Part shown: piece after piece, positions 1 through 9,136 of the stretch
How the letters are laid out: the number at the start of each line of letters is the position of its first letter
Position numbering within the stretch: position 1 is the first letter of the stretch
Assembly (NCBI RefSeq): GCF_039555755.1
Contig: NZ_CP154631.1
Span: 620,001-684,000 of the forward strand
Origin: Pseudomonas sediminis
Lineage (GTDB): Bacteria > Pseudomonadota > Gammaproteobacteria > Pseudomonadales > Pseudomonadaceae
Length of the DNA: 64,000 nucleotides
Reading direction: 5' to 3'
Notes under the pieces: model-generated
The model's input: only the letters and a program-made list of their open reading frames with translations
What the model was told of the DNA's origin: nothing
Database searches by the model: none
Made by a program: the position numbers and the translations under genes

Positions 1-36
1 CAGCAGCAGGCCGCCCTGCAGGTCAGCCAGCCATGA
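1..36 (+). CDS. algK: AlgK C-terminus (partial, 5' end outside window)
   Basis: The first 36 bases read in frame as [11 protein letters not shown] followed by TGA, and this stop overlaps the ATG of algE (ATGA at 33-36). In the conserved alginate operon the gene before algE is algK, the outer-membrane TPR lipoprotein that helps place the AlgE porin. Only eleven codons are visible, so the identity rests on gene order and on the tight overlap, not on domain content. Confidence 0.7.
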   Translation, partial: QQQAALQVSQP

Positions 37-1490
37 ACAAGGATGCACGCATGCAGTTGAACAAAATCGTCAGCCAGCTGGGTCTGAGCGCCAGTCTGCT
101 GGCCGCGAGCGCTGCCTGGGCGGCGGATGCGCCGAAGAATTTCGGCCTGGATGTGAAGATCACCGCGCAATCGGAAGACGACCGCGACCTCGGCACCCGC
201 TCGGGTGGCGACGTCAACGGTATCGGTCTTGACCTGCGCCCCTGGGTCTACGGCGAGCGTGGTGACTGGAGCGCCTTCGCCATGGGCCAGGCGGTTACCG
301 CCACCGACACCATCGAAACCGACCCGCTACAGGATGACGGCGAAGGCAGCGAACAACGCAGCGACGCGCGCCAGCCGGACAAGAGCTACCTGGCCATGCG
401 CGAATTCTGGGTCGATTACGCCGGCCTCACCGCCTACCCGGGTGAACACCTGCGCGTCGGCCGTCAGCGTCTGCGCAGCAACGAAGGCACCTGGTGGGAC
501 ACCAATATCGAAGCCGTCAATTGGCGCTTCGATACCACTCTGCTGCAAGCCACGGTCGGCGTTGCCGAGCGCTTCTCCGATTACCGCACCGACCTCGATG
601 ACCTGGCGCCCGAAGACGAAGATCGCCAGCACTTCTTCGCCGGCCTCGACTACCAGTGGACACCAGGCCACCGCATCGGCGCCAAGCTGCACCACAGCCG
701 CGACGACGGCCGCCTGGCCAATCCTGGCGAGCGTGTCGACGAACTGAGCAAACGCTACACCGGTGACCTCACCTGGTTCGGCCTGCATGCCGACGGCGGC
801 TTCTTCGAGCGCAATTCGCGCAATCGTCTCAACTACTGGGCGCAGCTGACCTGGCTGCAAGGCGATACCGATCAGCTGCAGCAGGAAGTGGTCGGCAACG
901 ACCGTATCGCCACCGGTTCGCGCAGCCAGGATGTCGACGCCTGGGCGATGGACCTGGGCCTACGCTACAGCCTCGATGACAACTGGAAGATCGGCGCCGC
1001 CTATGCCCGTGGTAGCGGCGGTGGCGATGAAGGCAAGTCGCGCCAGTTCATGCAGACAGGCCTGCACAGCAACCGCGCCAACTTCACCGGCGTCGAATCG
1101 CGTCTGCACCGTTACGGCGAGGCCTTCCGCGGCGAACTGTCGAACCTGCAGGTGGCCAGTGCGTTCAGCTCCTGGCAGCTGGGCGAGGACTACGACGCCA
1201 GCGTCGTCTATCACCGTTTCTGGCGCGTCGATGGCGACCAGGACGTCGGCGACAGCGGCATCACCGCACCGCTGGTAGCCGGCGAGAAAGACATCGGCCA
1301 GGAAGTCGACCTGGTGCTGACCCGCTACTTCAAGCAGGGCCTGCTGCCGGCCACCGTCGCCGAACAACTGGATGATCGCTCGGCCCTGGTACGCCTGCGC
1401 GCCGGCGTGTTCCTGCCGGGCGACGCCTACGGCAGCGGCACCGATTCGGTGATGCACCGCGCCTTCGTCGACTTCATCTGGCGCTTCTGA
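33..1490 (+). CDS. algE: AlgE, alginate export outer-membrane porin
   Basis: Outer-membrane beta-barrel through which alginate leaves the cell. The 485-residue protein begins with a signal peptide ending near ASAAWA (residue ~30). The mature start [10 protein letters not shown], the segments [19 protein letters not shown] and YARGSGGG, and the C-terminal [11 protein letters not shown], with terminal Phe as expected for an outer-membrane barrel, are all typical of AlgE. Length is close to P. aeruginosa AlgE (490). The ATG at 33 overlaps the algK stop; an internal ATG at 51 would also leave a usable signal peptide. algG follows after 11 bp, consistent with one operon. Confidence 0.97.
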   Translation: MNKDARMQLNKIVSQLGLSASLLAASAAWAADAPKNFGLDVKITAQSEDDRDLGTRSGGDVNGIGLDLRPWVYGERGDWSAFAMGQAVTATDTIETDPLQDDGEGSEQRSDARQPDKSYLAMREFWVDYAGLTAYPGEHLRVGRQRLRSNEGTWWDTNIEAVNWRFDTTLLQATVGVAERFSDYRTDLDDLAPEDEDRQHFFAGLDYQWTPGHRIGAKLHHSRDDGRLANPGERVDELSKRYTGDLTWFGLHADGGFFERNSRNRLNYWAQLTWLQGDTDQLQQEVVGNDRIATGSRSQDVDAWAMDLGLRYSLDDNWKIGAAYARGSGGGDEGKSRQFMQTGLHSNRANFTGVESRLHRYGEAFRGELSNLQVASAFSSWQLGEDYDASVVYHRFWRVDGDQDVGDSGITAPLVAGEKDIGQEVDLVLTRYFKQGLLPATVAEQLDDRSALVRLRAGVFLPGDAYGSGTDSVMHRAFVDFIWRF

Positions 1491-1501
1491 GGGATCGGAC
1501 C

Positions 1502-3037
1502 ATGCAACCCAACGGCTTAGCCCTACCCCTGCTGCTCGGCGCGCTGTGCCTCACCGCGCCCCTGGCCCAGGCCAACCCGACGCAGCATCAGTTCGACTAC
1601 CGCGTGCGCAGCGCCCCGGCGGACGAACTGCATATGGAAGCGCCCAAACTGCCGGACCTGTCCGGCTACACCAAGGAGGCCGTGCTGGCCAAGATTCCGC
1701 GTGAACAACGCGGTCAGGTGGTGGTGCGGCGCATGCTGCGCCAGGACGCGCTGAAGGACTTCACCGGCGGCAACGAACGCCTGCGCGAATGGATCAAACG
1801 TCAGCAGGGCATGCCCCAGGCGATCTTCATCGAAGGCGGTCTGGTCACCGCCCAGGATCTGGCCAAGGCGCTGCCTGACAGCCAGTTCGCCGAGCAGGAG
1901 CCAGGCGTGTACCTGGCTCGTCTACCCATCGTGGTGGCCGAGGGTGCCGCGCTGCACATCGGCAAGGAAACCCGCGAACTGCGCCTGTCGCAGGAGCGCG
2001 GCTCGTTCCTGGTCAACGACGGCCTGATGTTCATCACCGACACCCGCGTTACCGCCTGGCGCGAGGCAGACAACGGCCCGGCGACCATGCGCGACAACGG
2101 CAAGGAGTTCCGCCCCTTCCTGGTGTCCTGGGGCGGTAGCGAGCTGTATATCGCCAGCAGCGTGATCACCAGCCTGGGCTACAGCAACTCGAAGTCCTAC
2201 GGGGTATCGATTACCCAGTACACGCCGAACATGCACGAGCGCCTTCAGCGCGACGAGCCGACCGGCTGGCTGATCGATTCGGAGTTCGTCGATCACTGGT
2301 ACGGCTTCTACTGCTACGAAGCGCAGAACGTGGTGATCAAGGGCAACACCTACCGCGACAACATCGTCTACGGCATCGACCCGCACGACCGCTCGCATGG
2401 CCTGATCATCGCCGAGAACACCGTGTTCGGTACCAAGAAGAAGCACGGAATCATCATCTCGCGCGAGGTCAACGACAGCTGGATCATCAACAACGAGAGC
2501 TACGACAACAAGCTCTCCGGCGTGGTCATCGACCGTAACAGCGAACGCAATCTGATCGCCTACAACCGCGTGCACGGCAACCACTCCGACGGCATCACCC
2601 TGTACGAGAGCGGCGACAACCTGCTGTGGGGCAACCATGTACTGGGCAACCGGCGCCACGGCATTCGCATCCGCAACAGCGAGAACATCCGCCTCTACGA
2701 GAACGTCTCGGCGATGAACCAGCTCACCGGTGTGTACGGCCACATCAAGGACCTGTCCGACACCGACCGCGACCTGGACCTCGACCCGTTCGATACCAAG
2801 ATCTCGATGATCATCGTCGGCGGCACTTTGGCCGGTAACGGCTCCAGCCCGATCAACATCGACTCGCCGCTGTCGGTCGAGCTGTACCGCGTGAAGATGC
2901 TTGCCCCGCGCAAGAGCAGCGGCATCCAGCTCGCCGGCATCCTCGGCGAAAAACAGGACGAAATCCTCGACCTCATGGTGCGCCAGCGCCTACCCGTGCT
3001 GATCGATCCGATCGAGCCCGAGAAACTGACCAATTGA
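1502..3037 (+). CDS. algG: AlgG, periplasmic mannuronan C5-epimerase
   Basis: Converts D-mannuronate residues of the polymer to L-guluronate in the periplasm and is part of the export and protection complex. The 511-residue protein has a signal peptide (cleavage after LAQA, ~residue 24) and a right-handed beta-helix visible as repeated N-rich rungs such as IIAENTVFG, IINNESYDN and LIAYNRVHGN. The DPHD catalytic motif lies at residues 293-296, followed by RSH. Length matches the family. The TGA stop overlaps a possible ATG of algX (TGATG), so the two genes are likely translationally coupled. Confidence 0.97.
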   Translation: MQPNGLALPLLLGALCLTAPLAQANPTQHQFDYRVRSAPADELHMEAPKLPDLSGYTKEAVLAKIPREQRGQVVVRRMLRQDALKDFTGGNERLREWIKRQQGMPQAIFIEGGLVTAQDLAKALPDSQFAEQEPGVYLARLPIVVAEGAALHIGKETRELRLSQERGSFLVNDGLMFITDTRVTAWREADNGPATMRDNGKEFRPFLVSWGGSELYIASSVITSLGYSNSKSYGVSITQYTPNMHERLQRDEPTGWLIDSEFVDHWYGFYCYEAQNVVIKGNTYRDNIVYGIDPHDRSHGLIIAENTVFGTKKKHGIIISREVNDSWIINNESYDNKLSGVVIDRNSERNLIAYNRVHGNHSDGITLYESGDNLLWGNHVLGNRRHGIRIRNSENIRLYENVSAMNQLTGVYGHIKDLSDTDRDLDLDPFDTKISMIIVGGTLAGNGSSPINIDSPLSVELYRVKMLAPRKSSGIQLAGILGEKQDEILDLMVRQRLPVLIDPIEPEKLTN

Positions 3038-3048
3038 TGAGGCCAACG

Positions 3049-4470
3049 ATGATCCCATCACCCTTCAAGTCCCTTTCCCTGGCCGTGGCCTGTGCCCTGG
3101 CCAGCACCGCCCTGCAGGCGCAAGAGCGCCAGGCGCCGCAGTATCAGGTCGAAGACTGCTGCTCGCTGTGCCCGGCTGCGCACGACGCCAGCCGCTACAC
3201 CACCAACTACATGAAGAACTTCGTCACCCTGCTCGATGCCGAGGAAGGCTGGCTGTTTCGCAGCGTCGAAGACCTGCGCACCGAGTTCGGCACCAGTGAA
3301 GTCGGCTACCAGCGCCTCAAGGAGCTGCGTGACGGCCTCAAGCAACGCGGCGTGGAGCTGGTGGTGGTCTACCAACCGACCCGCGGCCTGGTCAATCGCA
3401 ACAAGCTGTCGCCCGCCGACTACCAGCGCTTCGACTACGACAAGGCGCTGCGCAACTACCGCCAGGCGCTGAGCCGCTTCGAGCAACTGGGTATCTGGGT
3501 GCCGGACCTGACCCCGCTGACCGACGAAAACAGCGACAAGGAGTTCTACTTCCGCCGCGACCAGCACTGGACGCCCTACGGTGCCGAGCGCACCGCACGG
3601 CTGGTGGCCGAGACGGTCAAGCGCATCCCCGGTTTCGAAGATATTCCGCAGAAGGAATTCGTCACCGAACGCATCGGCCTGATGGGCAAGACCGGCACTA
3701 TGCAGAACGTCGCCAGCCAGCTGTGCGGCACCGGCTACGCGGTGCAATACGTCGATCAGTTCATCACCGAACCGAAGGACGCCAGCGATGGCGACGCGCT
3801 GTTCGGCGACGAGAGCAGCCCGAAGATCACCCTGGTCGGCACCAGCCACAGCGGCAAGAACTACAACTTCGGCGGCTTTCTCGAAGAGTACCTGGGCACC
3901 GACGTGCTCAACGCAGCCTTCCCGGGTGGCGGCCTGGAAGGCGCGATGCTCGAGTACCTGGCCAGCGATGCCTTCCAGAACGACCCACCGCAAGTCCTCA
4001 TCTGGGAGTTCTCGCCGCTCTACGACCTGGCTTCCGACCGCATCCACCGCCAGCTGATGGCCAGCCTGAGCAATGGCTGCAGCGGCCAGACCGAGGTGCT
4101 CGCCAGCGAGAAGCGCCTGCATCCGGGCAGCAACGAAATCCTCGTCAATGGCGAGAACAAGCTGCTGACCCTGGCCGGCAATCGCCACCAGCTCGACCTG
4201 CGCTTCAGCGACCCTGCGGTCAAGCGCGTCGACGCCACCATCTGGTACCTCAACGGCCGCCGCGAACAGCTCAAGCTGGAGAAACCCAACACCGTCGATA
4301 CCGACGGCCGTTTCACCGTCGAGCTGCGCGACGAGCCGGGCTGGGGTGAGCAGAACTTCTTCGCCCTGGAAATCCAGAAGCCCGAAGACAGCGCCGACGA
4401 CCTGAAAGTCCAGGCCAGCCTGTGCCAGCGCCCGAGCGGCACTAGCCAGCAAGTCGCGCAGCACGACTGA
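3049..4470 (+). CDS. algX: AlgX, alginate O-acetyltransferase
   Basis: Periplasmic enzyme that transfers acetyl groups to mannuronate and belongs to the export complex. An SGNH-like N-terminal domain is followed by a carbohydrate-binding C-terminal domain. With the start at 3049 the protein has 473 residues. The catalytic Asp and His are in RDQHW (D171, H173) and the Ser is in GTSHSG (S266), a spacing that fits the known D174/H176/S269 of P. aeruginosa AlgX. I chose the ATG at 3049 because GAGG lies six bases upstream and a clean signal peptide (ALASTALQA) follows. An ATG at 3037 and a TTG at 3034 are in frame but lack a good ribosome-binding site. Confidence 0.95.
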   Translation: MIPSPFKSLSLAVACALASTALQAQERQAPQYQVEDCCSLCPAAHDASRYTTNYMKNFVTLLDAEEGWLFRSVEDLRTEFGTSEVGYQRLKELRDGLKQRGVELVVVYQPTRGLVNRNKLSPADYQRFDYDKALRNYRQALSRFEQLGIWVPDLTPLTDENSDKEFYFRRDQHWTPYGAERTARLVAETVKRIPGFEDIPQKEFVTERIGLMGKTGTMQNVASQLCGTGYAVQYVDQFITEPKDASDGDALFGDESSPKITLVGTSHSGKNYNFGGFLEEYLGTDVLNAAFPGGGLEGAMLEYLASDAFQNDPPQVLIWEFSPLYDLASDRIHRQLMASLSNGCSGQTEVLASEKRLHPGSNEILVNGENKLLTLAGNRHQLDLRFSDPAVKRVDATIWYLNGRREQLKLEKPNTVDTDGRFTVELRDEPGWGEQNFFALEIQKPEDSADDLKVQASLCQRPSGTSQQVAQHD

Positions 4471-4480
4471 GGAGGCCACC

Positions 4481-5590
4481 ATGCCCATACGACTCGCTCC
4501 CTTGCCCCTGATGGCCGTGCTGCTCAGCGGCCCGGCCTTTGCCGAACTGCAACCGCCAGCGGGCTACTACGCCGCCGTCGGCCAGCGCGACGGCAAGGCG
4601 CCCACCTGCCCGGCGGTGCCGCAGCCGTATACCGGTGAGCTGCAGTTCACCAGCAAGTACGAGGGCTCCGACAAGGCGCGCGCCACGCTCAACCGCCAGG
4701 CGGAGAAGAACTTCCGCAAGCAGACCGAGGGCATCGTCCGCCTGGAGAAGGAAGGCGGGCGGATGATCACCAGCTACATGCGCACCGGTCAGCCGGAGCG
4801 CCTGGAATGCGCCATCGAATGGCTCGACCAGTGGGCCAGTGCCGATGCGCTGGAGTCCGAGCAGTTCAACCACACCGGCAAGTCGATGCGCAAATGGGCG
4901 CTCGGCAGCCTGGCCGGCGCCTGGCTGCGTCTGAAGTTTTCCGAGTCGCAGCCACTGGCCGCCTACCCGCAGCAGAGCGCACGCATCGAGGCCTGGTTCA
5001 CCCGCCTGGCCGAACACACGGTACGCGAGTGGAGCGACCTGCCGCTGCGCAATATCAACAACCACAGCTACTGGGCCGCCTGGTCGGTGATGGCGGTGGC
5101 GGTCATCGATGATCGTCGCGACCTGTTCGACTGGTCCATCAGTCAGTTCCGCATCGCCGCCAATCAGGTCGATGACGAAGGCTACCTGGCCAACGAGATG
5201 CGCCGTAGCCAACGCGCCCTGGCCTACCACAACTACGCCCTGCCACCGCTGGCGATGATCGCCGCGTTCGCCGAGGCCAATGAAGTCGACCTGCGCGGCG
5301 AGAACCATGGCGCCCTGCAGCGCCTGGCCGAACGCGTACTGCAAGGTGCGCGCGACCCGGCTGCGTTCGCCCAGCGCACCGGTTCCAAACAGGACATGAG
5401 CGAGCTGCGCAAGGACTTCAAGTACGCCTGGCTGGCGCCCTACTGCAGCCTCTACGCCTGCAGTGAAGAGACCCGCGAACTGAACCAGGAGATGGGGCCG
5501 TTCAACAGCTTCCGCCTCGGTGGCGAGGTGACGCAGGTGTTCAACGGCCGTAGGGCGGACTCAGGAGCGCCAGCGAACAGTCCGCCATAG
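4481..5590 (+). CDS. algL: AlgL, periplasmic alginate lyase (3' end altered by REP)
   Basis: Family 5 polysaccharide lyase that degrades alginate left in the periplasm. The 369-residue protein has a signal peptide (cleavage near PAFA-E), the catalytic NNHSYWAAW segment with N194 and H195, and [21 protein letters not shown] with further active-site residues. The natural end of the family, [11 protein letters not shown], is intact. The final residues [13 protein letters not shown], however, are encoded by a REP element starting at 5550, which also provides the TAG stop. The active site is untouched, so activity is probably kept. Confidence 0.95.
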   Translation: MPIRLAPLPLMAVLLSGPAFAELQPPAGYYAAVGQRDGKAPTCPAVPQPYTGELQFTSKYEGSDKARATLNRQAEKNFRKQTEGIVRLEKEGGRMITSYMRTGQPERLECAIEWLDQWASADALESEQFNHTGKSMRKWALGSLAGAWLRLKFSESQPLAAYPQQSARIEAWFTRLAEHTVREWSDLPLRNINNHSYWAAWSVMAVAVIDDRRDLFDWSISQFRIAANQVDDEGYLANEMRRSQRALAYHNYALPPLAMIAAFAEANEVDLRGENHGALQRLAERVLQGARDPAAFAQRTGSKQDMSELRKDFKYAWLAPYCSLYACSEETRELNQEMGPFNSFRLGGEVTQVFNGRRADSGAPANSPP

Positions 5591-5637
5591 CGTTTACCAG
5601 AGATTCACCGGCGTACTGCTTCGCGAGTACGCCCTAC
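5550..5637. repeat. REP doublet at the algL 3' end
   Basis: The left arm begins GTAGGGCGGACTC and contains the imperfect hairpin GGCGGACT...AGTCCGCC (to 5588). The right arm is the inverted companion GGCGTACTGC...GAGTACGCCCTAC (to 5636). The same two arms recur, in opposite order, at 59419-59517, and the left arm alone occurs at 11298-11336. The paired, inverted arrangement is typical of REP/BIME-type elements mobilised by RAYT transposases. No RAYT gene is visible in the window. Confidence 0.8.
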
Positions 5638-5767
5638 GGCGAGGACAACCGGAGCAACCGGCAGGTCCGCGTAGGGCAAGCAGTCCGCCAACGTATGCAA
5701 CAAAACAAACCCTCCGCTCGCGGGGGGAACGGGGGGCGCTGCCCCGGCTGTTCACGGAGAAGCACGG
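5591..5767 (+). other. algL-algI intergenic spacer with G-tracts
   Basis: This 177-base gap is long for the alginate operon. It holds the right REP arm, a degenerate half element (GTAGGGCAAGCAGTCCGCC at about 5671-5690), then two six-G tracts (5722-5727 and 5731-5736) and a short GGGG/CCCC stem. The algI ribosome-binding site (GGAGA) follows just before 5768. I see no promoter or open frame here. Confidence 0.6.
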
Positions 5768-7219
5768 ATGGTCTTTTCATCCAACGTCTTTTTGTTCCTG
5801 TTTCTGCCGATCTTTCTCGGCCTGTACTACCTGTGCCCGAATCGCGGGCGCAACCTGCTGATCCTGATTGGCAGCTACGCCTTCTATGCCTGGTGGCGGG
5901 TGGATTTCCTTCTGCTGTTCGCTGCGGTAACGCTGTGGAACTACCTGTTCGGCCTGCGCATCCAGGCGCATGCCGGCACACAGGCGGCACGCCGCTGGGT
6001 GGTCGCGGGTGTGATCGGCAACCTGGCCACACTGGGCTACTTCAAGTACGCCAACTTCGGCGTGGCCAATATCAACGCCGTGCTCGAATCGATGGGGATG
6101 GAGCCCTTCGTCCTCACTGCGGTGATCCTGCCGATCGGTATTTCCTTCTACATCTTCCAGTCGATCAGCTACCTGATCGACGTATACCGCCGCGATACCG
6201 AACCAACGCGCAACCTGATCAACTTCGCGGCCTTCATTGCCCTGTTCCCGCAACTGATCGCCGGCCCCGTGCTGCGCTACAAGGACCTGGCCGACCAGTT
6301 CACCGACCGTACCCACAGCCTCGACAAGTTCAGTGAAGGCGCCACGCGCTTCATGCAGGGCTTCGTCAAGAAGGTATTCATCGCCGACAGCCTGGCGCCG
6401 CTGGTGGACCACTGCTTCGCCCTGGAAAACCCCAGCACCGGCGATGCCTGGCTGGGCATGATCGCCTACACCGCGCAGCTCTACTTCGACTTCTCCGGCT
6501 ATAGCGACATGGCCATCGGCCTGGGCCTGATGATGGGTTTCCGCTTCATGGAGAACTTCAACCAGCCCTATATCAGCCAGTCGATCACCGAGTTCTGGCG
6601 GCGCTGGCACATCAGCCTGTCCACCTGGCTGCGTGACTACCTGTACGTACCGCTTGGCGGCAACCGTCATGGCACGTTCAACACCTACCGCAACCTGTTC
6701 CTGACCATGTTGCTGGGCGGTTTCTGGCACGGCGCCAACTGGACCTTCCTGATCTGGGGCGCCTGGCACGGCATGTGGCTGGCCATCGAACGCGCCCTCG
6801 GCGTGAAAGCCGCACCGATTGTGTTCAACCCGTTGAAATGGGCCTTCACCCTGCTGCTGGTAATGCTCGGCTGGGTGATCTTCCGCGCCGAGAATCTGCA
6901 GGTGGCCGGACGCATGTATGCCGCGCTGTTCAGCTTTGCTGACTGGCAATTGAGCGAGCTGACCCTGGCGCGCATCACCGGGCTGCAGATGGTCACGCTG
7001 GTGCTGGCCTGGGTAGTGATCGCCGTCAACGGCGCCCGCCAGTTCCTCGCCAGCCGCAACCATGAGCCGGGCCTGACCCTGGCCAGCGCCGGCATCGCCC
7101 TGCAGGCCGTCGACCTGCGCCTGGTGGTCATGCGCGGCGCCCTGCTGCTGTTGTTCTGCGTCTCGCTGCTCAAGCTCTCGGCGCAGAGCTACTCCCCCTT
7201 CCTGTACTTCCAGTTCTGA
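5768..7219 (+). CDS. algI: AlgI, membrane O-acyltransferase for alginate
   Basis: MBOAT-family inner-membrane protein thought to carry acetyl groups across the membrane for AlgJ, AlgX and AlgF. The 483-residue protein starts MVFSSNVFLF with hydrophobic helices throughout. It carries the MBOAT motif region QPYISQSITEFWRRWHISLS and the conserved GGFWHGANW, whose His is residue 321 (His322 in P. aeruginosa). GGAGA lies upstream of the ATG. Length is as expected. algJ starts 13 bp downstream. Confidence 0.97.
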   Translation: MVFSSNVFLFLFLPIFLGLYYLCPNRGRNLLILIGSYAFYAWWRVDFLLLFAAVTLWNYLFGLRIQAHAGTQAARRWVVAGVIGNLATLGYFKYANFGVANINAVLESMGMEPFVLTAVILPIGISFYIFQSISYLIDVYRRDTEPTRNLINFAAFIALFPQLIAGPVLRYKDLADQFTDRTHSLDKFSEGATRFMQGFVKKVFIADSLAPLVDHCFALENPSTGDAWLGMIAYTAQLYFDFSGYSDMAIGLGLMMGFRFMENFNQPYISQSITEFWRRWHISLSTWLRDYLYVPLGGNRHGTFNTYRNLFLTMLLGGFWHGANWTFLIWGAWHGMWLAIERALGVKAAPIVFNPLKWAFTLLLVMLGWVIFRAENLQVAGRMYAALFSFADWQLSELTLARITGLQMVTLVLAWVVIAVNGARQFLASRNHEPGLTLASAGIALQAVDLRLVVMRGALLLLFCVSLLKLSAQSYSPFLYFQF

Positions 7220-7232
7220 GCGGAGGCCGACA

Positions 7233-8366
7233 ATGAATCGCCCCATCAAGACCCTGTATGTCGCGCTGTTCGCCCTGCTGCTGTTGCCGGCCAGCCTGCT
7301 CGCCCTGACCAAGCTCACCGACTACCACATGCCAGCGCAGCCGAGCGTGCTCGACGGCGGCCTGGCCAAGAGCTTCGAGCGTCACTACGACGAGAACTTC
7401 CCGCTCAAGCAGGCCGGCATCAACCTCTGGGCCGCCGTGGAGTACCTCGCATTCGGCGAGGGCCGCAGTGGTCTGGTGATCGGCGAAGACGGCTGGCTGT
7501 ATTCGGACGAAGAGTTCGATCCGGTGGTCGAGGGTCAGCGTCAGCTGCGCGACAACCTGGCGCTGATTCGTGGTGTACAGCGTCAGCTCGAGGAGCGCGA
7601 TATCCAACTGATTCTGGCCATCGTCCCGGCCAAGACGCGTCTGTACCCGGAGCACACCGGTAGCCATCGCCCCAGCGCTCTGCAGCGCAGCCTGTACCCG
7701 CGTTTTCACCGCGCGGTGCGCAACGCCGGGATCGCCGCGCCGGATCTGCTCGCACCGCTGCAGGCAGCCAAAGCCGACGCCCCGGTGTTCCTGCGTACCG
7801 ACACCCACTGGACCCCGGAAGGCGCCGACGTCACTGCCAAGGCGCTGAGCGATGTGGTGCACAGCGCCATGCAACTGCGTGGCGAGCCACAACAGTTCGT
7901 CACCGAAACCGTGGAAACCCGTACGCACGAAGGCGATCTGACTCGCTTTCTGCCGCTGGCACCGCTGTTCGAAAACCTGATGCCGCAGGCCGACCGTCTG
8001 CAACAGCGCGAGACTCAAGCCGCCGAAAGCAGTAGCGACGACCTGTTCGGCGACAGCGACCTGCCGGTGACGCTGGTCGGCACCAGCTACAGCGCCAACC
8101 CGGCCTGGAACTTCGCAGGCGCCCTGCGTGAGCACCTGCAGCGCGACCTGGCCAACCACGCCGAGGAAGGCGGCGGCCCGCTGGTACCGATGCTCAAGTA
8201 CCTGCAAAGCGACGAGCTCGAGGACCACCCGCCACAGCTGGTGATCTGGGAATTCCCCGAACGTTATTTGCCGATGGCCAGCGACTTCACCGATTTCGAC
8301 CCGCAATGGCTCGCCGCACTCAAAGACGGCGGCGAGCGCCAGGGGCTGGCTGCTGCCAGTCACTGA
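7233..8366 (+). CDS. algJ: AlgJ, alginate O-acetylation protein
   Basis: SGNH-like acetylesterase/transferase related to the N-terminal half of AlgX and anchored or exported through a hydrophobic N-terminus (residues ~8-26). The 377-residue protein keeps the catalytic signature: RTDTHWTPEG with D190 and H192, and GTSYSANPAWNF with S285. It probably passes acetyl groups between AlgI and the final transferases. algF follows after a 25-bp gap with an AAGGAGG ribosome-binding site. Confidence 0.96.
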   Translation: MNRPIKTLYVALFALLLLPASLLALTKLTDYHMPAQPSVLDGGLAKSFERHYDENFPLKQAGINLWAAVEYLAFGEGRSGLVIGEDGWLYSDEEFDPVVEGQRQLRDNLALIRGVQRQLEERDIQLILAIVPAKTRLYPEHTGSHRPSALQRSLYPRFHRAVRNAGIAAPDLLAPLQAAKADAPVFLRTDTHWTPEGADVTAKALSDVVHSAMQLRGEPQQFVTETVETRTHEGDLTRFLPLAPLFENLMPQADRLQQRETQAAESSSDDLFGDSDLPVTLVGTSYSANPAWNFAGALREHLQRDLANHAEEGGGPLVPMLKYLQSDELEDHPPQLVIWEFPERYLPMASDFTDFDPQWLAALKDGGERQGLAAASH

Positions 8367-8391
8367 TTCATCCCCCAAGGAGGACTATCCG

Positions 8392-9039
8392 ATGACAACT
8401 CAAACCACCCTACGCCGCTTCACCCTGGGCGCCTGCGCCCTGGCCCTCGGCCTCGGCATGTTCCAGGCACAGGCCGATGACGGCGCCCTTTACGGGCCCA
8501 AGGCACCGAAAGGCTCGGCCTTCGTCCGCGCCTACAACGCCAGCAGCGCCGAACTCGATGTCAGCGTCGGCCAGACCCAGCTCAAGCAGATCTCGCCGCT
8601 GGGCTCCAGCGACTTCAAGTTCCTTCCGGCCGGCAGCTATCAGGCCCAGGTCGGTAACGCACAGATGGCGGTGGATCTGCAGGCCGCGCGTTACTACACC
8701 CTGGTCAGCCAGACCGGCGCCGAGCCGCGCCTGGTCGAGGAGCCGCCCTTCACCAGCCGCCAGAAAGCGCTGCTGCGTGTACAGAACCTGACTGACAGCA
8801 CCCTCAGCCTGAAGACCGCAGACGGCAAGACTGCCGTGGTCGCCGACGTCAAACCTGACGGCCGTGGCGACCGCGAGATCAACCCGGTGAAGGTTGGCCT
8901 GGCGCTGTTCGACGGCGAGCGCAAGGTCGCCGACCTGAAACCGGTCACGCTGGAACGCGGCGAAGTGGTCAGCCTGTTCGTCACCGGTGGTCAGGGCAAA
9001 TTGTCTCCGGTGTGGGTCAAGCGCCCCATCGACGGTTGA
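8392..9039 (+). CDS. algF: AlgF, alginate O-acetylation adaptor protein
   Basis: Periplasmic protein needed for alginate O-acetylation. The 215-residue sequence has a signal peptide (GMFQAQA, ~residue 28) and a mature start DDGALYGPKAPKGSAFVRAYN characteristic of AlgF. No catalytic motif is visible, in line with a scaffold or carrier role. A strong AAGGAGG lies before the ATG. The position between algJ and algA is the conserved order. Confidence 0.96.
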   Translation: MTTQTTLRRFTLGACALALGLGMFQAQADDGALYGPKAPKGSAFVRAYNASSAELDVSVGQTQLKQISPLGSSDFKFLPAGSYQAQVGNAQMAVDLQAARYYTLVSQTGAEPRLVEEPPFTSRQKALLRVQNLTDSTLSLKTADGKTAVVADVKPDGRGDREINPVKVGLALFDGERKVADLKPVTLERGEVVSLFVTGGQGKLSPVWVKRPIDG

Positions 9040-9136
9040 TGCAGTGAGTTTCTAGAACAAGGAAAACGGCGGGTACACGCCGCACCGACACGACACGGGC
9101 AAACCACTTGATCAATCGTTCAGGAGAGACACAACC

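Noticed and set aside
3058..4488. Long minus-strand frame opposite algX
   Set aside because: Alanine- and glutamine-rich shadow of algX with no family match and no separate signals.
5719..5745. G-quadruplex ahead of algI
   Set aside because: Only two separate G-runs are present; four tracts with loops cannot be arranged convincingly. Kept only as a G-tract oddity.
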